64,000 bases of DNA, taken from positions 162,775 to 226,774 of the forward strand of contig NZ_FNNV01000012.1 of assembly GCF_900106745.1 (NCBI RefSeq). The letters run 5' to 3'. Every line of letters starts with the position of its first letter. Position 1 is the first letter of the stretch. The stretch is from Paenibacillus sp. CF384. GTDB lineage: Bacteria > Bacillota > Bacilli > Paenibacillales > Paenibacillaceae. Position numbers and translations under genes: made by a program. The notes beneath the pieces were generated by a model that did no database searches, was not told the DNA's origin, and worked only from the letters and a program-made list of their open reading frames with translations. Shown piece by piece: positions 1 to 7,605 of the stretch.

Positions 1-40
1 AGTTCAAGAAAATACGTCTGCCTAACGAACGATCTACCAT
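1..40 (-). CDS. Carbohydrate ABC transporter permease, second subunit (5' end only)
   Basis: Only the first 13 codons lie inside the window, reading MVDRSLGRRIFLN on the minus strand; the gene runs off the left edge. A purine-rich ribosome binding site (GGAGGGGAAATTAA) sits directly before the ATG. It follows a CUT1 permease gene by 19 bases in the same direction. In LplABC/YtcP-type systems the lipoprotein and first permease are normally followed by a second permease with an N-terminus of this kind. The call therefore rests on position and a short N-terminus; no membrane segment is visible here. Confidence 0.7.
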   Translation of the reverse strand, partial: MVDRSLGRRIFLN

Positions 41-59
41 TTAATTTCCCCTCCAGACT

Positions 60-959
60 TTAGAAAATGCGATGATCCGATATTTTGCGGGCCAGATAGT
101 ACGATGCAACAATGAGGATTAGGCTGACAACGGAACGGAACAAGCCGATCGCGGCACCTAACGAATATTGAGCCTGCTGAATCCCCATCCGATAGACCCA
201 GGTATCGATAACATCGCCTGTCGAGTAGACAGCCGAAGAGTAAAGCATAAGTACTTGTTCAAAACCTGCATTCAGAATGTAGCCAAGACTTAGTGTCCCC
301 ATCAGAACAATGGTCGATTTCATGCCTGGAAGTGTAATATTCAGCGTTTGTCTCCAGCGGCTTGCGCCGTCCATAACAGACGCTTCGTAAAGCGTCGGAT
401 CGATTGTCGTAATTGCCGCAAGATATACAATCGTACCGAAGCCGGTTATTTGCCATGTCTCAGTAGCTACAAGAATATAAGGAAACCACGAAGCTTTCTC
501 TAGGAAAATAATCGGGTCGAAGCCCATTTTGCCAAGCATCACATTAATTAAACCGTCACGAGAGAGCATATCCCGGAAGATACCGCCGAGGATAACCCAC
601 GAAAGGAAGTAAGGAAAATAAACAATGGTTTGCACGGTACGTTTGAACACTTTGGATACAATTTCATTAAGTAGAATGGCAACCGCAATGGCTGCGAACG
701 TTTCGACGATAATTTTCATCGTGGCAATAAAGAGCGTGTTGGCAACGACTTGCTTCACATCAGGAATTTGCATGAGACGTCTGAAATGATCCAAGCCTAC
801 CCATTTGGAGCCAAAGAAACCTTGCGTCGGCTCATATTTCTGGAAAGCCATGATAACCCCGAACATCGGGAGATACGAATAAATAAATACGACTACGACT
901 GGGAGAATCAGCATGAGATACAGCGCCAGCTGCTTCTTCGGAATTTTGAAAGCGTTCAT
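60..959 (-). CDS. CUT1-family sugar ABC transporter permease (LplB-like)
   Basis: This 299-residue integral membrane protein forms half of the channel of a carbohydrate (probably oligosaccharide) importer. The start at 959 (MNAFKIPKKQ) is preceded by AAGGGG; an in-frame ATG at 1040 lies inside a hairpin and has no ribosome binding site. About six hydrophobic segments are visible, the first near residues 12-34. The EAA loop typical of ABC permeases is recognisable around the residues YEASVMDGASRWRQ, with the conserved EA...DGA...G-like spacing. It belongs to the subfamily that pairs with large LplA-type lipoproteins, as encoded just upstream. The ATPase is not in the window and may be a shared MsmX-type protein. 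Substrate unknown. Confidence 0.9.
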   Translation of the reverse strand: MNAFKIPKKQLALYLMLILPVVVVFIYSYLPMFGVIMAFQKYEPTQGFFGSKWVGLDHFRRLMQIPDVKQVVANTLFIATMKIIVETFAAIAVAILLNEIVSKVFKRTVQTIVYFPYFLSWVILGGIFRDMLSRDGLINVMLGKMGFDPIIFLEKASWFPYILVATETWQITGFGTIVYLAAITTIDPTLYEASVMDGASRWRQTLNITLPGMKSTIVLMGTLSLGYILNAGFEQVLMLYSSAVYSTGDVIDTWVYRMGIQQAQYSLGAAIGLFRSVVSLILIVASYYLARKISDHRIF

Positions 960-1001
960 AAGCTCGCCCCTTACGATGACTAAATTTAAGGCTAAGAATA
1001 G

Positions 1002-1040
1002 ATGCAGAGTACGGATGTACGTGACATCCGTACTCTGCAT
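1002..1040 (-). promoter_or_regulatory. Intercistronic stem-loop between lipoprotein and permease genes
   Basis: A perfect 17-bp inverted repeat (ATGCAGAGTACGGATGT and its complement) with a 5-base loop lies between the lipoprotein stop and the permease start. No T-run follows on the transcribed minus strand, so it is unlikely to be a strong terminator. Such hairpins commonly protect the 3' end of the lipoprotein message, which gives more lipoprotein than permease. The structure is seen directly; the role is inferred. Confidence 0.6.
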
Positions 1041-1056
1041 GTTCTACTCCAGTTCC

Positions 1057-2802
1057 TTATTTCTTCTCAAACCACTCTTGAACGCTTTCTTTGTTCTTCG
1101 CTTCGAACCATTTGTTCACAACCGGATTTACAGCGGAAGCATACATGGAGTCGTATTGCGCCAAGAAATCGTCATACGCTTTGATGTCTGCGCCTTTCAC
1201 TACGTTCAGGAACATAACATCCCATGCTTTTTTGATGATTGGTGCATTGTCGAGCATTTCTTGTGTCGGCATCGCTGTGTACTCGTTCATTGCGAATCTT
1301 TTTTCCTTGATGTATTGATCTACAACTGCAAGGGAACCTTTGTCTGTATAGGACAGGTAGGACGGGAATCCGGCAGCATCGTTCTTGTCTGCATACGCTT
1401 TGGATTGATCATAGAACAGCTTGTATGCTTCGGACAGTTTATCCGTCGAGCCTGTTTTGAACGCATCGCTAATGTCTAGGAATGCTTGATAGTTGAACGA
1501 CGGGTTGTAGATCGGCATCGAGTACAATTGGAAAATACCTGCGTTCGTTGTTGGATCTGTGTTGTATTTACCGAACTGCATCGTCTCTGGATTGTTGTTC
1601 AGATCATGGAACAGGTTCGCCATCGTTACAAGCGCCTCAGGGTGTTTAACGCCCTTCTTCGCTACATTGACACCAAGAACGGTTGCTGCTGTTACGGACG
1701 ATTTGCCCGGTTTGTCGTCTACGGACGGAATGCCTACCGGCTCCCATTTCGCATTCGGGTTCTTCTCAAGTTCTAGGTTAAGCGGCCACCAAGCATCCCA
1801 CAGACCGCCGAAAGCGACGAACGATTGCGCGTTCACGATTTGCTCGTTGTATTTCGCACTGTCAAGCGATGCGAAGTCTGGGTGGATATAGCCTTTCTTG
1901 TAGTACTCTTGCAGCTTCAGAAGCGCAGCACGCGTGTTTTCACGTGTTTCTGAACCGAACATCCCGTGCTCGAGCTCGCCTTTGCTGTTCTTCACCCAAA
2001 TGTCCGGATATGAATGGAACATATTGAAGAACGCGCCGCCGATACCCCAGTTCACAGAATCCATGCTAGCGTCTGCCAGTGGAATCGGGTATTTCTCTCC
2101 GCCTGTGCCGTCGTAGTCGTTCTTCTTGAACGCTTCGAGCACTTTGTCCAGATCCGCAACTGTCTTAGGCGCCTCTAGGCCGGCTTTCTTCAAGTTGTCT
2201 TCACGGATCCACAGCATGTTGCCTTGGTCGTGGTAAGTCATACCGTTAGGCAAACCGTAGATTTTGCCATTCTTCGTTACGCCTTCAAGCAATCCCAAGT
2301 AGTCGCCTGTCAGATACTGCTTCGTGTATTTGGAAGCATAGTCTTGCACGACTTTCGTGATATCTTCCAATTGGCCGGTCGATGCCAGCTTCTCGAATTG
2401 CGGCGGCGTTACATAGAAGAAGTCAGGCAAGTCGCCGCTTGCGATCATCAGGTTCATCTTCTCTTCGGCTTGCTCGCCTGGTGAAGTCCAGTTATATTTC
2501 AGCTTGATGCCAAGCTTCTCTTCCCAAGTCTTTGTGTAAATGTTGTTTTCAATCGTGATATCTTTCGGCATGTTCTGTAGAACGCCGTTGTTCGTGTGAA
2601 CGGTTGTGACTTCGATTGCCGGCGAATATTTGCCCGGGTCTTTCGGCTCCGAGTTCGGATCTAGCAGTTTAGAGATGTCAGCGGTTTCATTTGAATCCGA
2701 CGAAGCTCCATCATTGTTGTTGTTTCCACAAGCTGCGAGTGATAGCGATAACGATAGACACAATGTAAGAGAGGCAAGCTTAACTTTGTAATTCTTTTTC
2801 AT
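1057..2802 (-). CDS. Extracellular solute-binding lipoprotein of a CUT1 sugar ABC transporter (LplA/YtcQ type)
   Basis: The 581-residue protein captures a sugar outside the cell and delivers it to the downstream permeases. The start at 2802 is preceded by AGGGGG. The signal sequence is MKKNYKVKLASLTLCLSLS followed by LSLAAC, so the lipobox is LAAC with lipid attachment at Cys25, then an Asn/Asp/Ser-rich linker. The length, about 580 residues rather than 420, is typical of the large LplA-type binding proteins of Paenibacillus. An in-frame upstream ATG at 2862 has no better binding site. The gene leads the operon and is followed by a hairpin and then a permease. Substrate cannot be read from the sequence. 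Confidence 0.9.
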   Translation of the reverse strand: MKKNYKVKLASLTLCLSLSLSLAACGNNNNDGASSDSNETADISKLLDPNSEPKDPGKYSPAIEVTTVHTNNGVLQNMPKDITIENNIYTKTWEEKLGIKLKYNWTSPGEQAEEKMNLMIASGDLPDFFYVTPPQFEKLASTGQLEDITKVVQDYASKYTKQYLTGDYLGLLEGVTKNGKIYGLPNGMTYHDQGNMLWIREDNLKKAGLEAPKTVADLDKVLEAFKKNDYDGTGGEKYPIPLADASMDSVNWGIGGAFFNMFHSYPDIWVKNSKGELEHGMFGSETRENTRAALLKLQEYYKKGYIHPDFASLDSAKYNEQIVNAQSFVAFGGLWDAWWPLNLELEKNPNAKWEPVGIPSVDDKPGKSSVTAATVLGVNVAKKGVKHPEALVTMANLFHDLNNNPETMQFGKYNTDPTTNAGIFQLYSMPIYNPSFNYQAFLDISDAFKTGSTDKLSEAYKLFYDQSKAYADKNDAAGFPSYLSYTDKGSLAVVDQYIKEKRFAMNEYTAMPTQEMLDNAPIIKKAWDVMFLNVVKGADIKAYDDFLAQYDSMYASAVNPVVNKWFEAKNKESVQEWFEKK

Positions 2803-2932
2803 CTTTGAAATCCCCCTGTTTACTTGAAGTGATGGTGCAAATCCGCTATTTCCAAACTTCACTTTAGGCCAATTGCTGAGTAACTCCGACTCATGAGCTT
2901 AGCGTTCGCACGACTTGCTTCTCCACAAAATA

Positions 2933-2942
2933 GAAACGTTTC
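2933..2942. promoter_or_regulatory. GAAACGTTTC palindrome (possible LacI-type operator half)
   Basis: A perfect 10-bp palindrome lies upstream of the lipoprotein gene; the identical palindrome recurs at 3181-3190. LacI-family operators often have this kind of central CG palindrome. No regulator gene is adjacent, so the role is speculative. Confidence 0.3.
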
Positions 2943-3045
2943 AAAAGACCGGGAGTTTCTTCAACGCTTCGCTATTGAATACGCTTTCCAATGGAGATCG
3001 CGTGCGTATCAGGTACCCGTCTACCTCCTTCATTTCTATATCCAC

Positions 3046-3067
3046 ACTATACATGAAGCGCTTTCAA
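3046..3067 (-). promoter_or_regulatory. Candidate promoter with overlapping cre-like site for the sugar ABC operon
   Basis: Reading the minus strand, TTGAAAGCGCTTCATG (3067-3052) is followed immediately by TATAGT (3051-3046). TGAAAGCGCTTCAT resembles the catabolite response element core, and it would sit next to a -10 box, a usual place for CcpA repression. The same core recurs upstream of the second sugar operon and of the xylanase gene in this window. No good -35 box is seen at the standard distance from TATAGT. Confidence 0.4.
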
Positions 3068-3180
3068 GATGAATACGGATCATTTCTTATATGATAGTGA
3101 CCAAAATTAAGATTACTTGTTTAAGGGCTGTTTCTACAGGGGAAATCGGCTGTGGAAATGGGATAATGAGGCGGGGCTGC

Positions 3181-3190
3181 GAAACGTTTC
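3181..3190. promoter_or_regulatory. Second GAAACGTTTC palindrome
   Basis: This is identical to the palindrome at 2933-2942, 248 bp away. The pair flanks the candidate promoter at 3046-3067, a geometry compatible with a looped repressor. The role is inferred only. Confidence 0.25.
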
Positions 3191-3336
3191 ACCAATTTCT
3201 AGGGGAGTCGTGAATGTTTGGCGGTCATTCGCAAGCTGCGTTGACTCGAAGTCGCAGTGATTAGCTACTTCGGTGGTCGGTTGGCGGATTGTGAGAATGA
3301 CTGGGGTAACTAGGGAGCTGCTTAGGTGGAAATTAG

Positions 3337-3720
3337 GCGGATTGGGCGCATGAAGCGAACCAGCAAGTCTACATTCGTGGGAAATGAGCGGATTGGGCGC
3401 ATGAAGCTTACCAGCAAGTCTACATTCGTGGGAAATGAGCGGATTGGGCGCATGAAGCGAACCAGCAAGTCTACATTCGTGGGAAATGAGCGGAATGTGC
3501 GCATGAGGCGAACCAGCAAGTCTACATTCGTGGGAATTGGGCGGAATGTGCGCATGTAGCGTACCAGCAAGTCTACTTTCGCGGGAATTGGGCGGATTGT
3601 GCGCATGTAGCGAACCGACAAGTCTACATTCGTGGGAATTGGGCGGATTGGGCGCATGTAGCGTACCAGCAAGTCTACATTCGTGCGAATTGGGCGGAAT
3701 GTGCGCATGAAGCGTACCAG
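3337..3720. repeat. Tandem array of a 51-bp repeat (7 full units plus 27 bp)
   Basis: Units begin with GCGGATTGGGCGCATGAAGC or a near variant at 3337, 3388, 3439, 3490, 3541, 3592, 3643 and 3694, an exact 51-bp period. Units continue with the core AGCAAGTCTACATTCGTGGG and differ by a few substitutions but no indels. Because 51 is a multiple of three, both strands stay open and give spurious 17-residue peptide repeats. There is no ribosome binding site or sensible protein, so I treat this as non-coding repeat DNA. There are no spacers, so it is not CRISPR. Confidence 0.9.
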
Positions 3721-3837
3721 GGGTGCTAAATGGGAACCTAGTGAGCCACTTTGGTGGTTTTTGAGCGAATATCCCTGTTATCGATCACATAGGGAGCTAT
3801 TTTACTTTGAAGCCCATCCCCTAACCCGCCTCATTTC

Positions 3838-4024
3838 GGCGGATGTGTAGTCCTGGGGGATACTCTTTGCTCGACTACGCCGCGTTTCGGCGGATGTGTA
3901 GCCCTGGGGGCTACTCTTTGCTCCACTACGCCGCGTTTCGGCGGATGTGTAGTCCTGGAGGCTACTCTTTGCTCCAATACGCCGCGTTTCGGCGGATGTA
4001 TGGTCTTGGGAGCTACTCTGCTAC
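3838..4024. repeat. Second tandem array, unrelated 51-bp repeat (3 full units plus 34 bp)
   Basis: Units start with GGCGGATGTGTAGTCCTGGG at 3838, 3889, 3940 and 3991, again an exact 51-bp period. They share the segments GCTACTCTTTGCTC and TACGCCGCGTTTC. The sequence differs from the array at 3337-3720, but the period is the same. An open frame across it would encode a 17-residue repeat; nothing else supports coding. Confidence 0.9.
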
Positions 4025-4031
4025 AACAAAA

Positions 4032-4070
4032 TGAACGCCCACTTCCGCAGAAGGCGGAAATAGACGTTCA
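4032..4070 (-). terminator. Terminator-like hairpin after the thioesterase gene
   Basis: The nested inverted repeats TGAACG/CGTTCA and TTCCGC/GCGGAA flank an AGAAG loop. On the minus strand the stem is followed by ATTTTG, a short U-rich tail. It lies 33 bases beyond the thioesterase stop. Confidence 0.55.
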
Positions 4071-4102
4071 CTGGCGATCAAAGGCATACTAGCACAAACA
4101 AG

Positions 4103-4576
4103 CTACTCCCAAGGATACTTCGTCAGCAAGTAATCGGCGAACTTTTTGCTTTCGTCTCTGCGATGCTTGCGCATTTCGGCTCGGAGTTCGGCGGTTTCGT
4201 GCAGCTTCTTCTCCTCTTCCGTCTCCGGTACGATCTGGGGAACGGTCGTTGGTCGATTGTTCTCGTCGAGGGCGACGAAGGTGAGAAAGGCGGTCGCGGC
4301 AATCTTGCGGTCGCCGCTTCTTAGGTCCTCGCGGATGACCTTCACGAAGACCTCCATCGAGCTCGTACCCGTCCATGTGATGAACGATTCCAGCGATACC
4401 GAGTCCGTGGGGCGAATCGGCTGCAGGAAATCGACAGAGTCCGTCGAAGCGGTCACCGCCGCGGCACGGCATAGTTTCGATACGGAGATGGAAGCGATGT
4501 CGTCGATATACGACATCAGCTTCCCGCCAAACAACGTTTCATGGTTGTTTACATCTGTCGGGAATACCCGCGACAC
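4103..4576 (-). CDS. Acyl-CoA thioesterase, hotdog fold (YkhA/YciA type)
   Basis: It hydrolyses acyl-CoA to free acid and CoA in the cytosol. The characteristic hotdog segment is present: SRVFPTDVNNHETLFGGKLM, then SYIDDIASI and the TASTDSVDFLQPI strand; residues N, H and D in these segments form the family's active site. A conserved tail VPQIVPETEEEKKLHE follows. The GTG at 4576 has no ribosome binding site, and family members have about 15 more residues here. The same frame extends upstream through ETRCFK to a CTG at 4615-4613. This CTG sits 10 bases after AGGGAGG, so the true start may be CTG (170 residues). The upstream ATG at 4622 is in another frame and stops after 14 codons. Confidence 0.85.
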   Translation of the reverse strand: MSRVFPTDVNNHETLFGGKLMSYIDDIASISVSKLCRAAAVTASTDSVDFLQPIRPTDSVSLESFITWTGTSSMEVFVKVIREDLRSGDRKIAATAFLTFVALDENNRPTTVPQIVPETEEEKKLHETAELRAEMRKHRRDESKKFADYLLTKYPWE

Positions 4577-4648
4577 TTTAAAACATCGTGTTTCCTTGGC
4601 CGTCTTTGGATCCAGAAGCCATCACCCTCCCTTATGGGAACGTCTGTG

Positions 4649-5377
4649 TTACGGATATGCATGTGCTTTCTCTTCAATCAGCTCCGATACGGTGACAAAC
4701 TTAAACCCTCGCCGCGCAAGCTCCGGAAGGATAATCCGAAGCGCCTTCACCGTATGGATCGAACCCGGGATGTAGTCATGAAGCAGAACAATGTCGCCGT
4801 TCCTTGCATTCTTGAGCACCTTGCGCACAATATAATTCACGCCCGGACTGCGCCAATCGCTCGTATCCTGATGCCAAGACCAGAGCACTGTCGTGTAGCC
4901 GAGCTTGCGTGCAACTTGTATCGTCTGATCACTATAGAAGCCGCCCGGGGGGCGGAATAAATGCGGCTTCTTACCGGTTAGCGCAACCAGCGAATCTTCC
5001 GTCTGCATAATCTCATTCTGAATCGTCGATAGCGCGGTACCCTTCGTCAGAAAAGCATGGCTATATGTATGATTGGCAACCTCATGACCTTCCGCGACTT
5101 CTCGCTTAATTAACTCCGGGAATTCTTTTACTCGGTAACCCAGTACGAAGAACGTCGCTTTGGCATTGTACTGCTTAAGCAGATCCAGGATGTCATTCGT
5201 CATTTCCGGATAGGGACCATCGTCGAAGGTGAGCGCAATCTTCTTCTGATCGAGCGGCACCTCCCATATGATATCCCCCCGGCTCTCATAGAAATAACGG
5301 TCTTTCTTCGGCAGCTGAAACCCGCATAACAGGCCCAAGCACAGCAGAACTGCCGAGCAGCGCCATACCACAACCAC
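4649..5377 (-). CDS. Polysaccharide deacetylase family protein (NodB fold), membrane-anchored or secreted
   Basis: This 242-residue enzyme is predicted to remove acetyl groups from N-acetylated cell-wall or other polysaccharides outside the membrane. The GTG start at 5377 is 7 bases after AGGAGG; the ATG at 5380 is out of frame. A hydrophobic N-terminus (about residues 2-20) serves as signal or anchor. NodB motifs are visible: TFDDGP at 50-55 with the catalytic and metal Asp pair, NHTYSH at 102-107 with two metal His, RPPGG at 142-146, and a LLHD segment near the C-terminus. The family includes peptidoglycan, chitin and xylan deacetylases; the substrate cannot be decided here. Confidence 0.88.
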   Translation of the reverse strand: MVVVWRCSAVLLCLGLLCGFQLPKKDRYFYESRGDIIWEVPLDQKKIALTFDDGPYPEMTNDILDLLKQYNAKATFFVLGYRVKEFPELIKREVAEGHEVANHTYSHAFLTKGTALSTIQNEIMQTEDSLVALTGKKPHLFRPPGGFYSDQTIQVARKLGYTTVLWSWHQDTSDWRSPGVNYIVRKVLKNARNGDIVLLHDYIPGSIHTVKALRIILPELARRGFKFVTVSELIEEKAHAYP

Positions 5378-5466
5378 ATGCGTTCCTCCTGTTCATCCAT
5401 TCAACACCTTATACTATGTGCGCGCAAACTGGGATTTATCCTCCAAACAGCGACCGACCCGCATAT

Positions 5467-5510
5467 AAAAAGCCTCCATGTCCACCATACTAAAGTGGAC
5501 ACGAAGGCAT
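5467..5510 (-). terminator. Rho-independent terminator after the phosphodiester glycosidase gene
   Basis: On the minus strand, GCCTTCGTGTCCAC and GTGGACATGGAGGC pair around a short loop and are followed by TTTTT. It begins 16 bases beyond the stop codon at 5526. Confidence 0.8.
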
Positions 5511-5525
5511 TTGCTAACAAATAAA

Positions 5526-6650
5526 TTATGAGGCCTGCTGCTGCGTACGCTTCTTCGTAGAGTCGAAGTTATTCATATCGATGCCTGACCAGATGTTCGG
5601 CAAGTCGGCATCCTCGGGATGATCAAATACAAGGAAAGCCGTTGGCAAGTAGCGCGCTCCGTACTTACTCGAAGGTTTATTGACTACCTCATCATCCTTC
5701 ACCATGACCGTGGATGATCCGCCATCCAAATTCGCAGCCGTTACAGCACCCTTCTCAAGCAAAATCTTCTGCACATCGTACAACGTTGCGCCGACCGAGT
5801 AGCCAGGCTGACGTCCGTCAATCACGACGAATACGATCGTGCCGTCTTTCAACTGAGCCATGCAAGTACGAGGCGCGATTCCCCAGCCGTCGGCCTCGCT
5901 CTTAATAAGGCCTTTGCCGTTTACGATAAATTTGGGCTGGAAGGTTACCGCATCCGATACCCCCATAGCCAGCAGCTGCTTAGGCGAATAACGACCTGCC
6001 ACCATCAAACCGTTGCGGTCGATACCGACGACATTCACTTTCGCGTTCATGCCATTGCCTTTGTACAGCACTTTTCCGCCTGACATGACGATACCGGCCG
6101 GCTTAAACCCATTACCATTCCAGTTCGGATCATCGAATGCGCCGCCGTTCACGCCGGCAATCGCACCTGTCCGCTTCACCATACTCTCCACTCGTTCGCC
6201 TGAACCGACTATGCTGGTCGTGACGACACGGATCATTTTCGGATCATGCACATACATGAGATACCCTTTGAACCCTTTACGCGAAATCGGTTCAACCGTC
6301 ACCGTCCCCTTCGGGTGCGAGGCCAGATTGACATTATGATTATCTTTGACGTCCGCCATCGCATCGAACTGCTCGTTATAGGCCGCAACGCGGTTATCGA
6401 GCTCTGCTTGTCCGATCAAATATTTCGCCAAATACCGATGCTTGCTCGTAATCAGCGTATCGGCCATCATGTACCGAATATCGGAGCCGGATGGCGTCAG
6501 GTAGAACCATGCGCTGCCAGCCAGCACGGCCACAACGAGTAAGGCAGACAGCCGCTTGACCGTTCGCTGCCAACGTTTCTTTGTGCTTTTCACAGGATGG
6601 GAAGTTCGCCTTCTGGGCGTCATCGATGTCGTTTCTAAGTTGTTGTCCAT
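5526..6650 (-). CDS. Phosphodiester glycosidase family protein (NAGPA domain), single-pass membrane protein
   Basis: The 374-residue protein has a short basic cytoplasmic N-terminus, one membrane segment near residues 34-52 (LLVVAVLAGSAWFYL) and an extracellular C-terminal NAGPA (DUF2233) domain. That domain cleaves N-acetylglucosamine-1-phosphodiesters in the mammalian uncovering enzyme and is linked to exopolysaccharide or wall metabolism in bacteria. Diagnostic segments are GAIAGVNGGAFD, TVTVEPI and TAANLDGGSSTVMV. The start at 6650 (MDNNLETTSM) follows AAAGGGGTG; an in-frame codon at 6701 lacks one. It stands alone between two terminators, and the substrate is unknown. Confidence 0.85.
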   Translation of the reverse strand: MDNNLETTSMTPRRRTSHPVKSTKKRWQRTVKRLSALLVVAVLAGSAWFYLTPSGSDIRYMMADTLITSKHRYLAKYLIGQAELDNRVAAYNEQFDAMADVKDNHNVNLASHPKGTVTVEPISRKGFKGYLMYVHDPKMIRVVTTSIVGSGERVESMVKRTGAIAGVNGGAFDDPNWNGNGFKPAGIVMSGGKVLYKGNGMNAKVNVVGIDRNGLMVAGRYSPKQLLAMGVSDAVTFQPKFIVNGKGLIKSEADGWGIAPRTCMAQLKDGTIVFVVIDGRQPGYSVGATLYDVQKILLEKGAVTAANLDGGSSTVMVKDDEVVNKPSSKYGARYLPTAFLVFDHPEDADLPNIWSGIDMNNFDSTKKRTQQQAS

Positions 6651-6879
6651 TATGCTGCACCCCTTTGTTGTATGGTCTGTATGTGTAGTCGCGGCTTCCA
6701 CACCGTGACCTCTTGTTTCGAATCATCATCACATCCCAACACTATAGAAGCTAAATCTTAAGAAAAGCTTAAAATCGTCATAAGTTACCATGGCAATAAA
6801 AGTGAACCATAGAAGCACGCGAGTTATTTTGGCGGAATTGCGCAAGCTATACGGGAATACGTAAAGGAGGTCATTTCAC

Positions 6880-7155
6880 GTGCAGCAAACGCAATCCACT
6901 CAGCAGCAGGCAGGCATCATGCCGGTGCCGCCCAAAGTCATCACGACCAAAGACGCGTCTTATTTGAAAGACCAATTGTCCTGGCTTCTATTGGCCATGA
7001 AGAAGTGCAGCCATTTTGCCCGAGAATGCTCTGACCCTGAAATCGGCCAAGCCATTCATAAAGCAGGCATGATGCATGAACGCCACTATACCCTTCTGCT
7101 CAAGCATCTGCAGAACAACAACACGCAGGAAATGAAGAACGTTCCTCAACATTAG
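6880..7155 (+). CDS. Small spore coat-type protein (CotF-like partner)
   Basis: This 91-residue protein is encoded 18 bases upstream of a CotF-family gene in an evident two-gene operon. The GTG start at 6880 is 9 bases after AAAGGAGG. The sequence is Gln-rich at the N-terminus, followed by a helical segment (YLKDQLSWLLLAMKKCSHFA) and an HxxH-like HERHYTLLLKHL helix, resembling a minimal ferritin-like helix pair seen in coat proteins of COG5577. The coat role is inferred from the partner. A signal for a sporulation sigma factor was not identified. Confidence 0.65.
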   Translation: MQQTQSTQQQAGIMPVPPKVITTKDASYLKDQLSWLLLAMKKCSHFARECSDPEIGQAIHKAGMMHERHYTLLLKHLQNNNTQEMKNVPQH

Positions 7156-7173
7156 AAAGGAGGTACACCGATC

Positions 7174-7530
7174 GTGAGCCCGAACAATCAGAATTCGATC
7201 CAAAATCCGAAACCGCCTTATGAGTCGCAGGTAAAAGGCCCCGAGTTAACGGACCGCGACCGCATCAACGATATCCTGGCGACGGAAAAGTATTTGGGTG
7301 ACAGCTTCAGCATCGCAGCCAATGAAGCGAGTCATTCCTCCCTCCATCAGGATATTATGACGGTGCTGACGGAGACGCATCAATGCCAGCATGAGATCTT
7401 CGAGCTGATGTTCCGCAAGGGACACTACAAGCTGGAAGCCGAAGAGCAGACGAAGCTCGACGAAGCCTACCAGCAGTTCAACGGCTATTCCAGTCAGTTC
7501 CCATACGGCGCCTCGAATACGTTGCAATAA
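7174..7530 (+). CDS. Spore coat protein, CotF family
   Basis: The 118-residue protein contains the CotF family core: LTDRDRINDILATEKYL at about residues 26-42, then AANEASHSSLHQDIMTVL, ETHQCQHEIFELMFRKGHYKLE. CotF proteins are structural parts of the spore coat and here imply a sporulating host. The GTG start at 7174 follows AAAGGAGG. It is the second gene of a two-gene operon and is followed by a terminator at 7573-7598. Confidence 0.85.
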   Translation: MSPNNQNSIQNPKPPYESQVKGPELTDRDRINDILATEKYLGDSFSIAANEASHSSLHQDIMTVLTETHQCQHEIFELMFRKGHYKLEAEEQTKLDEAYQQFNGYSSQFPYGASNTLQ

Positions 7531-7572
7531 GCTAGAAGCTCAGCCGGATGAACTGAATAAGAGCGCACGAAA

Positions 7573-7598
7573 AAAGAGACCTCACACGAGGTCTCTTT
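7573..7598. terminator. Bidirectional terminator between coat genes and htpG
   Basis: A perfect 11-bp stem (AAAGAGACCTC / GAGGTCTCTTT) with an ACAC loop is flanked by A-runs on the left and T-rich sequence on the right. It can therefore serve the plus-strand coat operon and the minus-strand htpG. Confidence 0.85.
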
Positions 7599-7605
7599 CT
7601 CATAT

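Noticed and set aside
3322..3708. Open frames on both strands through the first 51-bp repeat array (17-residue repeats).
   Set aside because: They stay open only because the period is a multiple of three; there is no ribosome binding site and the peptides are implausible.
3337..4024. Possible CRISPR arrays.
   Set aside because: The units are contiguous without unique spacers, and no cas genes are nearby.
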